64,000 bases of DNA from Papiliotrema nemorosa (taxonomy: Eukaryota; Basidiomycota; Tremellomycetes; Tremellales; Rhynchogastremaceae), in contig JASKOT010000028.1 in the NCBI GenBank assembly GCA_032158125.1, positions 62,001 to 126,000 of the forward strand, written 5' to 3'. The position numbers were made by a program, and so were the translations under genes. The notes beneath the pieces are model-generated. The model was not told the origin of the DNA, did not search any database, and saw only the letters and a list, made by a program, of their open reading frames with translations. Each line of letters starts with the position of its first letter. Within the stretch, counting starts at the first letter, position 1. Shown piece by piece: positions 37,066-49,592 of this stretch.

Positions 37066-39771
37066 ATGCAAAGGGATTCCATGGTATTTTCCCAAGACGC
37101 GTCGGGATACGAGGATTTATCGCTAGACGACGAACCGGGCAGCTCTGTCGATCCATGGTCATCCCATTCCAAGCCTGATCCGACTTCGTTCCGCTCCTCC
37201 ACTGCATCATCATCCTTCCTTGCGTCCGGATCTCCGGGATCCTCAAGGCCTCAATATGATCGATATACGTCGTCCGCGACCACTACGACCAGTGTCCAGT
37301 TGAGGGACGAAGAAGAGGTACCGCTGGTGCTTGGCGTCGCGGTGGTGGACTTCAACCATTTAGTGAGCTTGCATGATATTTGTGTGCTTGATAGGCGGGC
37401 TGAGGGTACAGGTAGGGCCAACGGTCGAATATGCCTTTCCACCTTCGCTGCATGTCGCGTTGAACGACGATGAAGAGTGGAATCGACTCTTGCCGTTCTT
37501 GGCATTACCGGACGGCGCGCATTTGGTGAGCCAGATCGCAGCCTCGTCAATTTCTGAAGCGGAGCTGACGACTAAGAGCGAAGAGGACTATTCATACTTC
37601 GTACTTATTGCCTTTCAATTTCGCGTTCCGGCTGATCAGAAAGCATTGCACGTACAAGCCATCCGGGGCGGAAGTGGACACCCAAGTACCTCCCGGCCAG
37701 ACACTGTTCGGCGTATCGTGAGATTCTGCATTCGCCGAGAATGTAGAGCTCATCAATCAGGTGTAATAGACAGCTACCAGCTTCTCAGCTGTTACGCAGA
37801 CCGAGCGATGTGACGAGGAGTACGGTGCAGAAGGCCGTTGTGGTAATTGCTTCTCAGCCAATCTTCGTACGTCAGTCTTTGATCTCAAGCTACGCGTGCT
37901 GACTCTTCAGGGACCCATCAGGTGTGTCTGTCGATTGTTGGACTTGCTGTCGTCTAATGAAACAGGGACCAGCTAGGCGTAGTGACCAGGGCGTTCTTTG
38001 CACAACGGTATGTGACATCTCGACCCGTCATCACGTTGCTGAGTAGCTAGGGACTTTACTCAGACCGACATCATAGAGGACTTTTTTGAATCGCTAGAAG
38101 GCAGTCTAGAAGGTAAAAGCGGGGAAGGATCAATATACATGGGCACGAGTCTACGCGAGTTGGTTCATAAGTTCCGCCATAAAACGCTGGTCATGCTGAA
38201 AATGCTCCTACTCCAAAAACGGGTAAGCTCACTCAAGCGCGTGACTCTGAAGCTTACAGGACAGATGATGCTGTTTGGTTACCCTGTAGAAATGCTTTGC
38301 ACCTACCAGTATTCGCTGGTCTCCCTGATACCTGGTGAATTTCCAACGATGCTGCGATACTTTAGGTCCTGATAGCATAGGCCTACTGATGAATCTGCGG
38401 GACTCTGGCGATCCTGAGCTGGATCTCAAAGCGCCACGGGTCAGGCCAACTTCGTTGAGATCCTCGGATAGACAGAGTCTGCTGCGATATATGGGTCTCC
38501 GTTCGTTTCTGCTACTTTGATTCATGACTGGGCTAACAGGCAGCTTTGCATCTGTTTGGCTCGGAATGTTTCTTTCAGCCATACTTGCCGTTACAACAAG
38601 TCGACACGCTACGCTCGAGATCATGGTTGGCGGGGACTACGAACCAGATTGTGACTCAACAGCGGGACTGCAAATACGATCTACTCGTCAATGTAAGCGG
38701 CGGCCCCTTTGATCGGGACGCGAACTAAAAGTCAGATTGAAAATATCTCCTTCACCTTCTCTGATCCCAAAGTGGAACGCATGGTGGCTTTGACACCTGA
38801 GGATCGGCGCTGGATGGATGACGTGGTGAGAACCGTGGAGGAGACTTGGGGTGTCGTGCGTGATCTGTGAAACATCCTGCAACATGGCTGACAAGCAGGA
38901 CGAAGGGAGCAGAACACAGTGAGGTTGCCGTAATGCTTCTATAAGATGACCTGACATTAGTTTCCGAGGGAGTGACGATGACTTGCGACAACGGTTCGAG
39001 GAATACATTTGTGCCGCCCTGTCGTCCATCAAATTTGCCGACTTTCTCACGAAAGGCAAGGCGCAAGATCTGACCATTGTTGGAGTCTGTCAGTTGACCA
39101 GAGACTGGAGCGGAACAGACGCTGACGGATTAGCGGGCGAGGGCGGAGTCATGCAGGCGTTCTCGGAGGCTTGGCTCAGCGCATTCAAGGAGACTGCTGC
39201 GTTTGAACGGTGGAATGCGGTGACGGATCCAGCTTTGTTTGACATTTGCGAGCCCAAGTGAGCTTCTGTGCCTTCTAGGTTGTGCCTACAGCTTACATGC
39301 AGGCATCCTTGTGACACAAAGGTGAATGTCGTGTCCGACCTCGGATTACGTTTAGCGGAGGGCCTCCATGACCTCCACATTGATCAATCCCTAGCTCCGA
39401 CTAGAGAAGCTTTATCATCAGCCTACGCTGCCGGGACTGGAGCCTTGGTAAGCGGCGGATCGAGCCTGTTCAAGGCGTTTGACGGGGTTCGCAATGATAT
39501 TTCGTCAAGGCTAGAAGCCGACAGGGCGAGGAGGGAGAAGGAGAGGTCAGACCGGGCAGCCGCATCGCCATCAGGAGAGGATAGCCCGGCTACGCCCAGT
39601 TCCGCGGCACCGGTCATTCCTATCGCTGAAATTGGAAAGACTTTAGGAGGGATTGGGACTGGTATAGGCAGCTTTTTCGGCAGCAAGTATGCTGCATTCA
39701 AGGGCGGTCAGGGTGGAACGCAGGACAGCAAAGGTCTGAGACCTATGAGTTTGAGCCCGTCGAAAAAGTAG
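37066..39771 (+). CDS. AVL9: Avl9 family protein (late secretory pathway, DENN-like)
   Basis: Avl9 acts in exit of exocytic vesicles from the Golgi in yeast; the family is related to DENN Rab regulators. About 700 aa over some 13 exons. Motifs: VPLVLGVAVVDFNHLVGP at the N-terminus, then EYAFPPSLH, EEDYSYFVLIAFQFRVP, TLFGVSCNRQLPAS, RPSDVTRSTVQKAVVVIAS, LYMGTSLRELVHKFRHKT-like sequence (YMGTSLRELVHKFRHKT), GYPVEMLCTYQYSLVSLIPG and LLMNLRDSGDPELD. The C-terminus is Ser/Ala/Gly-rich and ends SLSPSKK. One exon is 11 nt (37911-37921, coding GPIR with neighbours). The open frame extends upstream to 36988, but only from a non-ATG codon and after a stop at 36976; the first in-frame ATG is 37066. Confidence 0.9.
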
Positions 39772-39918
39772 ACATAGATTGAGCGATGGTCACCACAACG
39801 TATAATCCACATGCATCTTGGCCCATTTCTTGGCTCGTAAACGCTATCCTATCCCTGATCGTGTCTATACAAGTCTGTATCGATGTTTCATACAAATGCT
39901 CCGAGATGCTGTACCTCT

Positions 39919-40313
39919 CTATTGGGTGTGCATGGTACCGTCTTCCTCTTGAGTGTGTCAGCCTACACAAAGGCGAGCGTGATACTAGAAGCTGAGACTC
40001 ACCGACATGGTCTACGGCATGGTGACCACTCTGAACCTCATTGTGCAGGGCGTGGAAATGCTCCTCGGGCAAGCTGACAACAGCAAAGGGGTAGACTGAA
40101 CGGTGAGCTTCCGACTCATGGTAGTACCAGATAGCTCACTGCTTGATCCCACGTTGTCCTCCTTGACGACCTTTCCTCCCTTCGAGGTCAACCCTTGCAG
40201 TACGCCCGCCTTGTCAGCAGCCGAAGCTTCCTTCTTGAACTTGACGATGACTGGAAGATCAGCTCCTGAAGCGAAAACACGATCGCCAGCTGACCGTTTT
40301 TGTGTTCTGACAT
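39919..40313 (-). CDS. PBI2: Proteinase B inhibitor, I9 family (Pbi2-like)
   Basis: A small cytosolic inhibitor related to subtilisin propeptides; yeast Pbi2 inhibits vacuolar proteinase B and also helps vacuole fusion. Exons 40313-40295, 40265-40140, 40095-40003 and 39947-39919 give 88 aa: MSEHKN, then LPVIVKFKKEASAADKAGV, LTSKGGKVVKEDN, YPFAVVSLPEEHFHALHNEV and the typical end EEDGTMHTQ. Length and the charged C-terminus fit the family (75-95 aa). No signal peptide. The first intron as drawn is only 29 nt (40266-40294), which is very short; without it no ATG lies in frame with the domain. It is convergent with Avl9 and divergent from the Etp1/BRAP2 gene. Confidence 0.83.
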
Positions 40314-40567
40314 GGTTCTGGTTAGTGTGTAGAGTGTGCGATTGAGTATGGTGTGTATCGTTGTGCCGAGGTAGAGTAGTGAAGGGGTTGAGCGGTTCTG
40401 CTTCTTCATATCCCAATGACGACACTCCAATGGGTGGCGAATATCGCACATCGCCGGGTGGCAAATCACGTGACACTACCGGATCCGAAGTGACTCGTTT
40501 CTGGTCCATCAGCATGGTCCCCTATGTGCTGATTGTTGTTCACCCTTTGACAAGTCATGTAGATAAC

Positions 40568-42667
40568 ATGGCCTCAAAGCCATTCTACTCTCTCATCATT
40601 GCTGCATACCCAGACGCAGATAATCAGGCCGTCACACGATTGGGAGAGATAAACGTTGATTGGGTGGATTTCACCCGGGAAAAGAGCTCGGATAGACCTC
40701 CTTCACCTCCTTTACCAATCATGAAACCTTCATCGTCCAGACGACGCAATCCGAATCACAAACCCATCCCTGGATCATCTATCACAAATGGACCTTCCTC
40801 TGGACATTCGAAAGCTGCTAACGGAATCAATGGGGCTCACGGAAACACGCCAGATGACTTGTCGCTTCAACCGCTCCTGGGTCATGTTCCCGGTCCAAAT
40901 CCCCTTGATACCTCGTCGGCATCAGGTATAAGTACCTTTGGACGTGGAATAGTCCATCTGTTCCGCCACGCCCCTCCGCCGACTCTGATCGCTTCCCTCG
41001 ACGCACATCCTCTCGGTGAATCTTCCTCTTCAGCTGTTGAAGAGGGCGACTGGGCTGGAGAAAGGGCAGAAGGTGAGGATGGGAGCTTGATTGCTATATT
41101 AGCCGTTCCTGCCTGGATGCGACCTGCCGATTTTCTAGAGTTTATCGGGGGTTGGGCGACATGTCTAGAAGGAGTCAGAATGATCAGGTATGAGCTCCAT
41201 CCAGCTCGAGCCGAGGAAGATTGCTGATCAAGCTAGAGAAGCGACGACTCCTAATCGATCAATTGTCCTGCTTAAATTCCGTGATCCTCTCCAGGCGGCA
41301 GATTTCCTGGTCATCTTCACCGGAAGACCGTTCTCCACTCTTGATGCAAGAGAGACGTGCCACCCTATTCGTATACACCACCTTGTATTGCACCATGTCG
41401 AATCGCCAACCACCTCACCGACCGCTATACCCGCTTTTCCACCATCCACCTATTCGTCGCGCGCCAAAGCTCTTGCTTCGCTACTCAAGGGCGTCCCGAC
41501 CGAGACTATATACGAGCTACCCTCCTGTCCGGTGTGTCTGGAGAGACTGGACTCTTCAGTTACGGGTCTAGTCACCTTGCCTTGCGCCCATACGTTCGAC
41601 TGCGATTGTTTGCGAAAATGGGGCGACTCGAGGTGTCCAGTCTGCCGGGTATCACACCTCCTGCTCTCCAGCTCGTATCCGTCGAGGGATTCAGCATCGG
41701 AAATCACCCGTCTGACTACGTGCGCGACGTGCGGATTGACTTCTGGGAATTGGATATGTGTCGTTTGTGGCGTAGTCGGATGCGGCCGGTACGAACCTGG
41801 CAAGGCACACGCGAGACGACATTGGGAGGAAAGCGGACATGTGCTGGCCATGGAGCTCGACACGCAACGAGTATGGGACTACAAAGGTGACAAGTGTGTG
41901 ATCCCATGCAGTCACAATGGTCGGCCGCTAATGACAGCTACGTGCATCGACTTATACAAACTCGAACAGATGGAAAACTCGTCGAGCTACCATCTGCATC
42001 ATCGCTTGTCACTTCCTCCGTCTCCCGTCCGTTACCCTTATCTAATCACTCCACACCCCAACGACCTTCGGTTGCGTCGCAAACCCCTTCTCCTGCTGCA
42101 GCGACTAGCTCTTTACACCGACACAATCCAAGTGCCGGACCGTCTAGCGATGATGTCGAGAAGATGTCTACAATCGAAGCGATCACCCTGGAATACTCTT
42201 ACCTACTCTCGTCACAGCTCGAGGCCATGCGACAGCACTATGAGAACGCGTCATTGGCTCAATCATCGCGATTAGAGGCGCTCGAGCTGGCTCAGTCCCG
42301 AGTGGTAGAAGCGGAAAAGGCCAAAGCGGAAGCTGAGGCCGCCAAGATGAAGGCGGAGAGAAAGGCTGACAAGGCTTCCGAGCTGACTCGGTCATTACAA
42401 GCGAGTCTGAGCGCCGAGAGAGCCATGTCGGAAGGATTGAGCGTCAGAGTAGGCAAGATGAGAGAGCAATTGGAGGAGATTGACCGGGTGAAACGTGAAA
42501 AGGAAGAAGAGGTCAAAGGGCTGGAAGAGACGGTGAGGGATCTGATGTTCTCCCTCGAGGCGGGGTTGAAGATACAAGAAGGTGGAGGTGAATCAGGAGA
42601 GGGCGGGTCATTGGTCGTGGTCCCTGGTAAGGAAAAGGACAAGGGGAAGAAGAAGAGTAAGAAATGA
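40568..42667 (+). CDS. ETP1: RING and UBP zinc-finger protein (Etp1/BRAP2 homologue)
   Basis: Exons 40568-41187, 41237-41893 and 41938-42667 give 668 aa. Order: an N-terminal RRM-like BRAP2 domain (SLIAILAVPAWMRPADFLEF, SIVLLKFRDPLQAADFLVIF), a RING-H2 finger (LPSCPVCLERLD, LPCAHTFDCDCLRKWGDSRC, PVCRVS), a UBP zinc finger (CATCGLTSGNWICVVCGVVG, CGRYEPGKAHARRHWEESGH) and a C-terminal coiled coil rich in Lys, Glu and Ala. BRAP2 is an E3 ligase that binds ubiquitin; the yeast homologue Etp1 is needed for ethanol tolerance and for turnover of certain transporters. The second intron joins DYKGDN to YVHRLIQTRTDGKLVELP, the usual sequence after the UBP finger. The C-terminal KEKDKGKKKSKK is strongly basic. 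Confidence 0.93.
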
Positions 42668-43113
42668 ACATAACGCAGTGACGAACACGATTCCGACGAC
42701 AAACACGAATAATGACATGCATGATCGCATCGCATCACATGGAAACAATTCGAATCTGTGCAACATCAACAGTTCTCGCCGAGACGGTGCAGTGCGCTCA
42801 TTGCGAAACGGGAAGCCTCAAACGCGTCTCGAAAGGAGGTTGTCAGGCCAAACACGCATTCGTCCAATTGCACATCAGAGGGTTGTCCTCTGACCCCAAG
42901 ACCAAAGGAAGGGCCCGAACAGGTGGAGAGGCTGATTGTCATGCTCCGCTTTGTTCGCACGGGATGAAACTTGGGTCTGGCGCAACGATAGACGACCTAG
43001 TCATCACTTGGACGCCACTGACAATAAACAGACCATACCTCAAGAGTTTGCGGCGTGATCTCGATGCCAACCTTTGACCAATTCGTTCAAGTGAGATCAG
43101 CAAAACAGACCCC
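42668..43113. other. Spacer between ETP1 and the 1343-aa orphan
   Basis: A 121-codon frame (42712-43077) is present but has no motif and overlaps the likely promoter, so it is not annotated as a gene. Nothing else was recognised. Confidence 0.4.
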
Positions 43114-46100
43114 ATGCCGAAGAGCAATTCGAAGAATCGAAATCGGATCAATCCAGAGCAAGCAGGCAAGTCGGTCCAGGCGAAGCTTCGAACCATTCTA
43201 AAAGACTCGGACAGGTTGAAGCCATGCTCGACGGAACATATCAGCGAGTTTGGAACCAAAGATGGGGAGACGAGCGTAGTGAATTTGCCGTTCAGAGAAA
43301 CGGGGGTCAAGCCGGAGAATCTGCCTTTCTTTGTCAGTACAAATGACGAGGGAGTGCTGTACCAGACTTCAGTTGATGAGCGGCCATTGGACTGGGATTC
43401 AGATTTGGCTCAAGAGCTTCAAGAAGTTTTGACGAGAGAAGCGGAAGATTTGCGTTATCGGTGCATGGAGAATTCGGAGGATGGCCAACGGTCATACGAC
43501 CAAGCGATTGAATGGCAGAGGGACAATAAAGGGAAAAAAGTCCACCAGCCCTTGCTCAGATATGTGGATACGCTCCGAAGCGCGAAAGAGTTTGAGCAGT
43601 ATGCGGAAAGCCTGAGGGAGTTGCATGAGAGCTTGACACTATATGCGGAACGGTCCATCGCGAAGTGGGAGGAGGGTTTCAATTTTGGATCGGACTTCAG
43701 GGGGGATATGGCTGAGGTCGAGGCTGATATGCTATCGGTGGCTAGGTACGATCACGAGGTCAAGGTCGATAAGTGGCGCTTGCAGGATATCTATATCCAG
43801 AGTCTCCTGGATGTGGATGAGGAGGAGGAGCAGGTGGCCCAGGGTGGTCAGGAACTCGAGAAGGAAAGATGGGAGAAACGAGCAGAGGAGATATTTGAAT
43901 CGCTAATCAACTTCAATCATCATCAAGAATCGGCATTGAACGCTCAAGCTGCAGTGAATCGATATCGCGCTGATCATTCTGATGATATCATCGCTTCACC
44001 ACAGGATATTTTTACCAAATTCACCATTACAGAAACTCAGCAACACGACGGACCATCTTCGATCAAATTGAAGGAAAGCGAGAAAAGGTGGCGGCCCGAA
44101 TTGACGTTCGGCTATATACCGAGTATAGCCCAAGTGCTAGTACCGGGAAACACAGGGATTCACGTGTATGGCTCGATCAACGGACAAAAGGACGAGTATA
44201 GTTCTGAGCTTTTACCATTGGTGGAGGCTATCAATGTGAGAAACGCATCGAGTGAGATGATGTGGAACTTACAAGCTTCATGGCATGATAGACTGCCGCA
44301 AGGTCAGGTTCTGAGCGAAGCCATGGTTGACTTGGCAATGACCATCGAACAGCGGTCCCGAGAGGCGGAGCAAAGTCTCTTGGAGCGATTGCAAGCCCTC
44401 ACGAGGGTGGAACGGCGTCCTCTAGTAGCCAACGTGGATAGCAATCGAGATGAGGCTGAGGTTGAGGTCAGTGAGAAGAGTGCCGAGGCTGTCGACGTGG
44501 TGGCGGAGAGGGAGAGCGGAAAGGAGATCCATCGATCAGGAACCATCTTTGCGAAAGCTTTCGAGAGCCTCAACCGGGAGACCCTCGCCGAGCTGCAAGA
44601 ACAAGCGAGGGAAGTGGCCATGTGGCGACAACTCGAATGTAGAGCGGACCAAGCAGCCGAACAATGTTGGTCTGAGGTCGAGAACACTTGGTCAGAATGC
44701 ATCAAGAAGCTCGATGAAAACGTGCAGGAATTTGTGCGGGAGGAGAGTGTGGGTGATACTGATAAAGAGGTGGTATCTACTTGGGTGGGAATGGTAAAGC
44801 GGCGTGGGGATCCTTCGATATGGCGGAAGAGTTCTCTGATGACTCTAAGGAGGATGGCTCGAAGTGCTCTAGCACGTTATGGTAAACATCAAGAGAATCG
44901 CAACGAAGGGCAGACCGATGAGATAGGACAGGGTGATGAAGAGCGGTATCAAGCGGACATGGCCATTGAAGCTGCCGATTTTGTCGAGAAGATGTCGAAT
45001 CGCGGGGTCCAGACTATCCCGAGGACAGTGGAGGATCTGTTCATGGGTCTCAGAACACGGCGCCAGGAAGAGCAAATTCCTCAAGACAGTCTTCTGATGG
45101 GCTCTTACGAGGTAACCGCAGATGTGACTGCATCAACCACCTTGGGTGATCCTGCAGTCCGCAAAGAGGGCAATGACGAGGACGCCAAGACTGACTTACA
45201 ACCCATCCAGCATATTCAGACCGACGAAAAGGCCGAAGTGGCTATCCGGCTAGCTGAGCAAACCCTCACGAATAATGTCGATCTTCAAAATGAAGGGGTC
45301 ACCGGGAAGCGCGTAGACTCAACGGGGGCCTCCGATAGCAAGCTGAATATGCAGCTCCAGAACACACTGGCGAGTCTAGAGTCTTCGAGCAAAGAGCTCC
45401 ACACCGTGGTCGCACAAGGAGCCAATGCGGATAGTCGTGTAATGATGCCTAAACTCCCTTCGCTTCAGCCCGGAACGATTCTGCCGATATTCACGATCGA
45501 CGAAGGGGGAGATGATAAAAATGACAATGACACTGCATCTCAAAAGCGGGAAGAAGTGATAGGCAAAGCAACTTGGGACTTGAAAGACGACGATGAGGAG
45601 ACGGTCATTCACTCCCCACCTGTGAGACATACCGCCTCGTCGGGCGCAGGTGGGCACAAGGACGATTCTGATCTAGTTCAAGAGGTGAGCAATCCCTAGA
45701 AGCCTTGCTGATAGCGCAGGCTTCAAAAGCGTCAGTGAGTTTCGGTGAGCAAGGACAACAGAACCCGAATCTCGTCGGCAGGACACATCGCAACCGCATC
45801 AATCATACCAACCGTTCCAGTACTCACACCAATGGCTCCCGCATGGCAAGTCCATACAAGCGAGGAGCGCCTCCACCATACAATCGCTCTGTCGATTCTC
45901 GTCATCCTGTACGATCCACCGTCAACGGACCCAAGTCTCACTCTTCATTAACGGCGCTCTCCACCTCGGTCGGGCGAAATGGTATTCAGCCCCGAATCTC
46001 ATACACTACCTATCAAGCGAGACCCTCTCATCGTGAAACATGGCATCAATCATCCCAGCTGCGTCTTCCCGTTGAAGAGTCTGCCCGACGCCATCATACA

Positions 46101-47227
46101 ACCAGCTATTTTAACTTACCCAAGGTGATATACGCGGAACCCTCGATTGAAGAAGCGATGAGGCTAGCTCAAGAACAACAGCTCGCTGCAATCCAATTAC
46201 ACACTCGAGCCCTCAATATGCAGACTCAATCTGTCCTCGCGGAGACGAGACAACATTTGGACGCTCGACAGTTCGCCTTCAAACAAGGCTCGCTACTGCA
46301 TCCTCAGACGACTGAAGATGGGAGTGTCCCGTGGTCGGCCCCGGATGTAAATGCCTCTACGAATTGGTGGCATGGATCATACGGCCCGCCGCATCCAGCT
46401 TGTCAACAGACATGGGGTGGAAACAGCCTCCTGGACCACCAGTACCCACAGCCTTATACAACTTATTCGGAGGGATGTTCTCACGATACCCCAGCGATGG
46501 TCGCCAACGGCGCATATTCTCAATCACAGGGTCAAAACCTCGTAACTTGCACACCAAACGGCCCTGCGTCAACTTTGGAGATCAACAGATACCCACAGTA
46601 CAGATCAAACATCAGACAAATCCTCCTTATACGCTCAATCAGTCAACCTGGAGCCAGACTATCACAGAATCGCCGAAAATGATCAATGCGCTTCCGCCAG
46701 GCGACGAGCCGAGCGATTTCGAGGCGAGTCACGCCGCATTGAAAGTCTTTGATAGTTCGGGCCAACAGGTATACTTCCCCTCGGTCCACGAGCAAGTGCC
46801 ACATGGTATGGAGACTCCCGAGCTCACACCCTCCATTACCGAAGACGCCCCGACCGGGACCAACAACAATCACGAGGGAGTTTATGCCGTCGATTCTCCA
46901 GCTCTGACTCAAGGAGTAGTCACTCCGCCACTCAAATTGATCCGAGACCATCATGTGGCCAGCTTGTGGACGCCTCCTCAGAGCGTGGACGACTATGTGC
47001 AAGACGCGGATCGATATCTCAAGGCTGATGCGGACTATCCGTCCCAGGCATCCATAATTGAATCCGAGCAACCCACTTACGCCGATGTATGGGTGGATGA
47101 TTTGACGTCGCGGATCATTGAAGAGGGCTCGGGAGACTTTGAGCAGGGAGAACAGGCTCGCAGTTGGGTCAAACATCGAATAAAGGATGTATCTCGCCCG
47201 TCCATTTCACGGAGCGACAGTATATAA
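43114..47227 (+). CDS. Large orphan protein, 1343 aa
   Basis: Exons 43114-45684, 45720-46541 and 46589-47227 join in frame. The first 600 residues are highly charged and helical (Glu, Arg, Gln, Asp), with many coiled-coil-like stretches such as LTREAEDLRYRCMENSEDG and EEEEQVAQGGQELEKERWEK. The middle is Thr/Ser-rich. The last 480 residues are rich in Pro, Tyr, Ser, Gln and His (SPYKRGAPPPYNRSVD). There is no signal peptide or membrane segment. No domain was recognised. It could be a scaffold or a rapidly evolving regulatory protein. The long first exon (857 codons without intron) is unusual beside its intron-rich neighbours. Intron 1 is only 35 nt (45685-45719). It is convergent with the monooxygenase. 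Confidence 0.72.
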
Positions 47228-47374
47228 GGGTCCAACTCGAAATTCATCATGCATTCCTTGACTGAAATCGTTACGGCGCCTGTTTGACAACGTGTCCAGA
47301 TAAATGTATCTCGATAACATCGAGCTCGAAAGATGTCCTCGGGTATGTCCCAGTCGGATCGCGATAGAGTTCGG

Positions 47375-49108
47375 TCAGATGGTCTTTCTCAATGCGGCGG
47401 ACCTCTCCCGCTCCACACTTTTTCGGCCACTCGTCGTCAGCGTCTCACAGGGATTCCATTCTTAATCAACTCACCGACTCAGAATCTGCATGTCAGCTCG
47501 TATCTGCCAATATACCAGAAAGACTTACCCAGATCGCGAGAGGCAAACAAAGGTTCATCACTCTCATCAGGGCCCTTTGCCACACTACCCCCCAGCCTTT
47601 CTTGTGACTGAGCGCCAGTCGTCTTTTGGCATCACGAATATGACCGCTTGCTCTGTGCAACATTTGCTCGTGGAAAACGGGCAAGAGGTCGTCCAACGCT
47701 CCCTCTGATTGTTAGCGCGACGAGACGTGAGTTGCTCACCAGTACCGCCCAATTCGCCCGAAGACAGCAGGACATCGACCAATTCCTCAGCATCCTTCAT
47801 GGCGATTGAGCCACCTACGCCACTGGAATCTCAGCTACTATCTTTTACACGGCATATACTCACCCTTGGGGAGGCATGACGTGGGCCGCATCGCCAATCA
47901 TCACCACTCGTCCACCCTTCCAAGGGATCGGATCCTTCTCGTCCATACTGACAAGCTGCCACGCACCCACAGTCTGCGGTACCCCGTCCTCTTCCACCGC
48001 TCTGATCAATCTCGAGTCCGCTCCGTCCTCTTTGAGCTCCTGCACAATCTTGGCCAACCACGCATTGCCCGTCATATCTTCGTACCCCTGAAACGCCTCC
48101 ATTACGAAGGCCGTGAAGATGTACTCTGGACACGGCTCATTGAGGGCTTGAAGGGTGGGTTCGTACTCTGACGGATCGGAGAACCGGTTTGTCTCGATGG
48201 TTGCCAAAGGAGGAACTGGTGTCCCATGGAACGGCACGAGAATCATAGAGTATGCCGTCTTGCCTAGCACGCACGAGAGGGAGTGGTGCGGAATGTTCGA
48301 CGGAAGATGGGCGAGGCGAGTGAGAAGTTGGAACTGGACTCCAATGTATGGCAAGATGGGGACTTGTGAGTATGACGGATGGAGCTGGTTTCGGACGATT
48401 GATCCTAGACCATCCGCGGCTTGTCCATCAGCACCCTGTAGACTGAGAGGACGGCGAGAGGGGAGACGTACCGACAACCAAATCTACATGCTCTTCCGTC
48501 CCATCATCAAATACAACACCGACCTTCTCCTTCCCGTCCTCTTGTCGAATTCGGACGACCCGCTTGCCTCGTCGTATGTCCACACCTTCTGCTAGAGCTT
48601 CGCCCAGGACCCATCGATGGACAAATTGGGGTTGTTCATGTTGATATCGTTCAACAGTGAAGAGATGCGAGAACCTCTCTGTAAAGGTTGAGATCCCGCC
48701 ATGGACCAGGCCGTGATCCGACTTGACGAGGAGTTTGCCAAAGGATTCGGGAGAGAGGATGGCTCGGAGAGCTTCCCTTCCTTCCTACATGGTCAGATGT
48801 AAGACCTACGTGAACTGATGACATACTGGAGAGACTCGGATGGGATACTTGGTGAAGCTGGAATCCTCTGTCCGTTAGACAACCCTCAAATAGATCAAAG
48901 TTGGCTCACCTTGACGTCTCTCGTACACTATCACTTGGACGGATCCAGCTCTGCCATCCTTCTTGGCCCTCTCCAGTCCATGAGCAACGGCCAGACCAGC
49001 TCTTATTGTGTGTCAGTAGGTGGAATCATGTCATTTGTCACGGATTTTCACTCACAGGCCACCCCCGATCACGGCAATCTTGAATGGCTTGGGAGTGTGG
49101 TCGGACAT
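47375..49108 (-). CDS. FAD-dependent monooxygenase (salicylate-hydroxylase-like)
   Basis: About 450 aa with eight introns. It starts MSDHTPKPFKIAVIGGG; the dinucleotide-binding GGGLAGLAVAHGL is split by intron 1. Next come YPIRVSPEGREAL, DLVVAADGLGSIVRNQL (the family's conserved Asp-Gly segment, with Ala where Gly is usual before ADG), and the second FAD motif GGRVVMIGDAAHVMPPQGG followed by SIAMKDAEELVDVL. Such group A enzymes hydroxylate aromatic or other small molecules with NAD(P)H and oxygen; the substrate is not predictable. There is no signal peptide. The intron before ADG needs the acceptor GACAAG rather than the nearer CTACAG, which would break the frame. Confidence 0.85.
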
Positions 49109-49592
49109 TGCCATACAATTACCTCAAAGTGGTCAAGGTGAGGAACAGCGACAAGAGTTAGAGGACCAACGAGTCGATATAGTCTCCCTTGTGAGAAATG
49201 AGTGATCACATCAAGTTGTGTTGTTGAGTGTCGCCAAGGGTTGTTGAAGGACAAGGGGTCCTTGCGAAACGCAGAGAGTACGGTTGGTGCCTTCCGATCG
49301 GTGTTCCAATCTCGTCAATCCTCACTCGGAGCCATGTCAAGTGAGCCACATATGTAGTTTTCCCTGGTGATTCGTCCTGGGCATCACGTCCTATATCTAT
49401 CTTCCATGTGCATGGCGGATGCTTGGGGATGAGCGGTACTGAGCCTTGCCCTAGTCACGCTCCTTTGTGACCTTTTTTGCCACCCAACCCACCCCTGGCA
49501 GACGATCATTTCCGAGAATTCTCTAAACCCAGACTTTTCGACGACGTACAGAGACTTCAACTCCTACCGACCTCCCCAAGCTTAGTATCGCC
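49109..49592. other. Divergent promoter region
   Basis: 484 bp between the starts of the monooxygenase and Pam16 genes. No element was recognised. Confidence 0.45.

Noticed and set aside
41894..42275. Continuation of the ETP1 second-exon frame past 41893
   Set aside because: The conserved sequence YVHRLIQ continues in another frame after a GT-AG intron; the overlapping frame is a shadow.
42712..43077. A 121-codon frame with several Cys and His residues
   Set aside because: The Cys/His spacing fits no zinc-finger pattern and the frame fills the promoter of the next gene.
48430..48480. Splicing of the monooxygenase at CTACAG to give GADG
   Set aside because: It shifts the frame by one base. 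The acceptor GACAAG gives AADGLGS in frame and has a good branch site.
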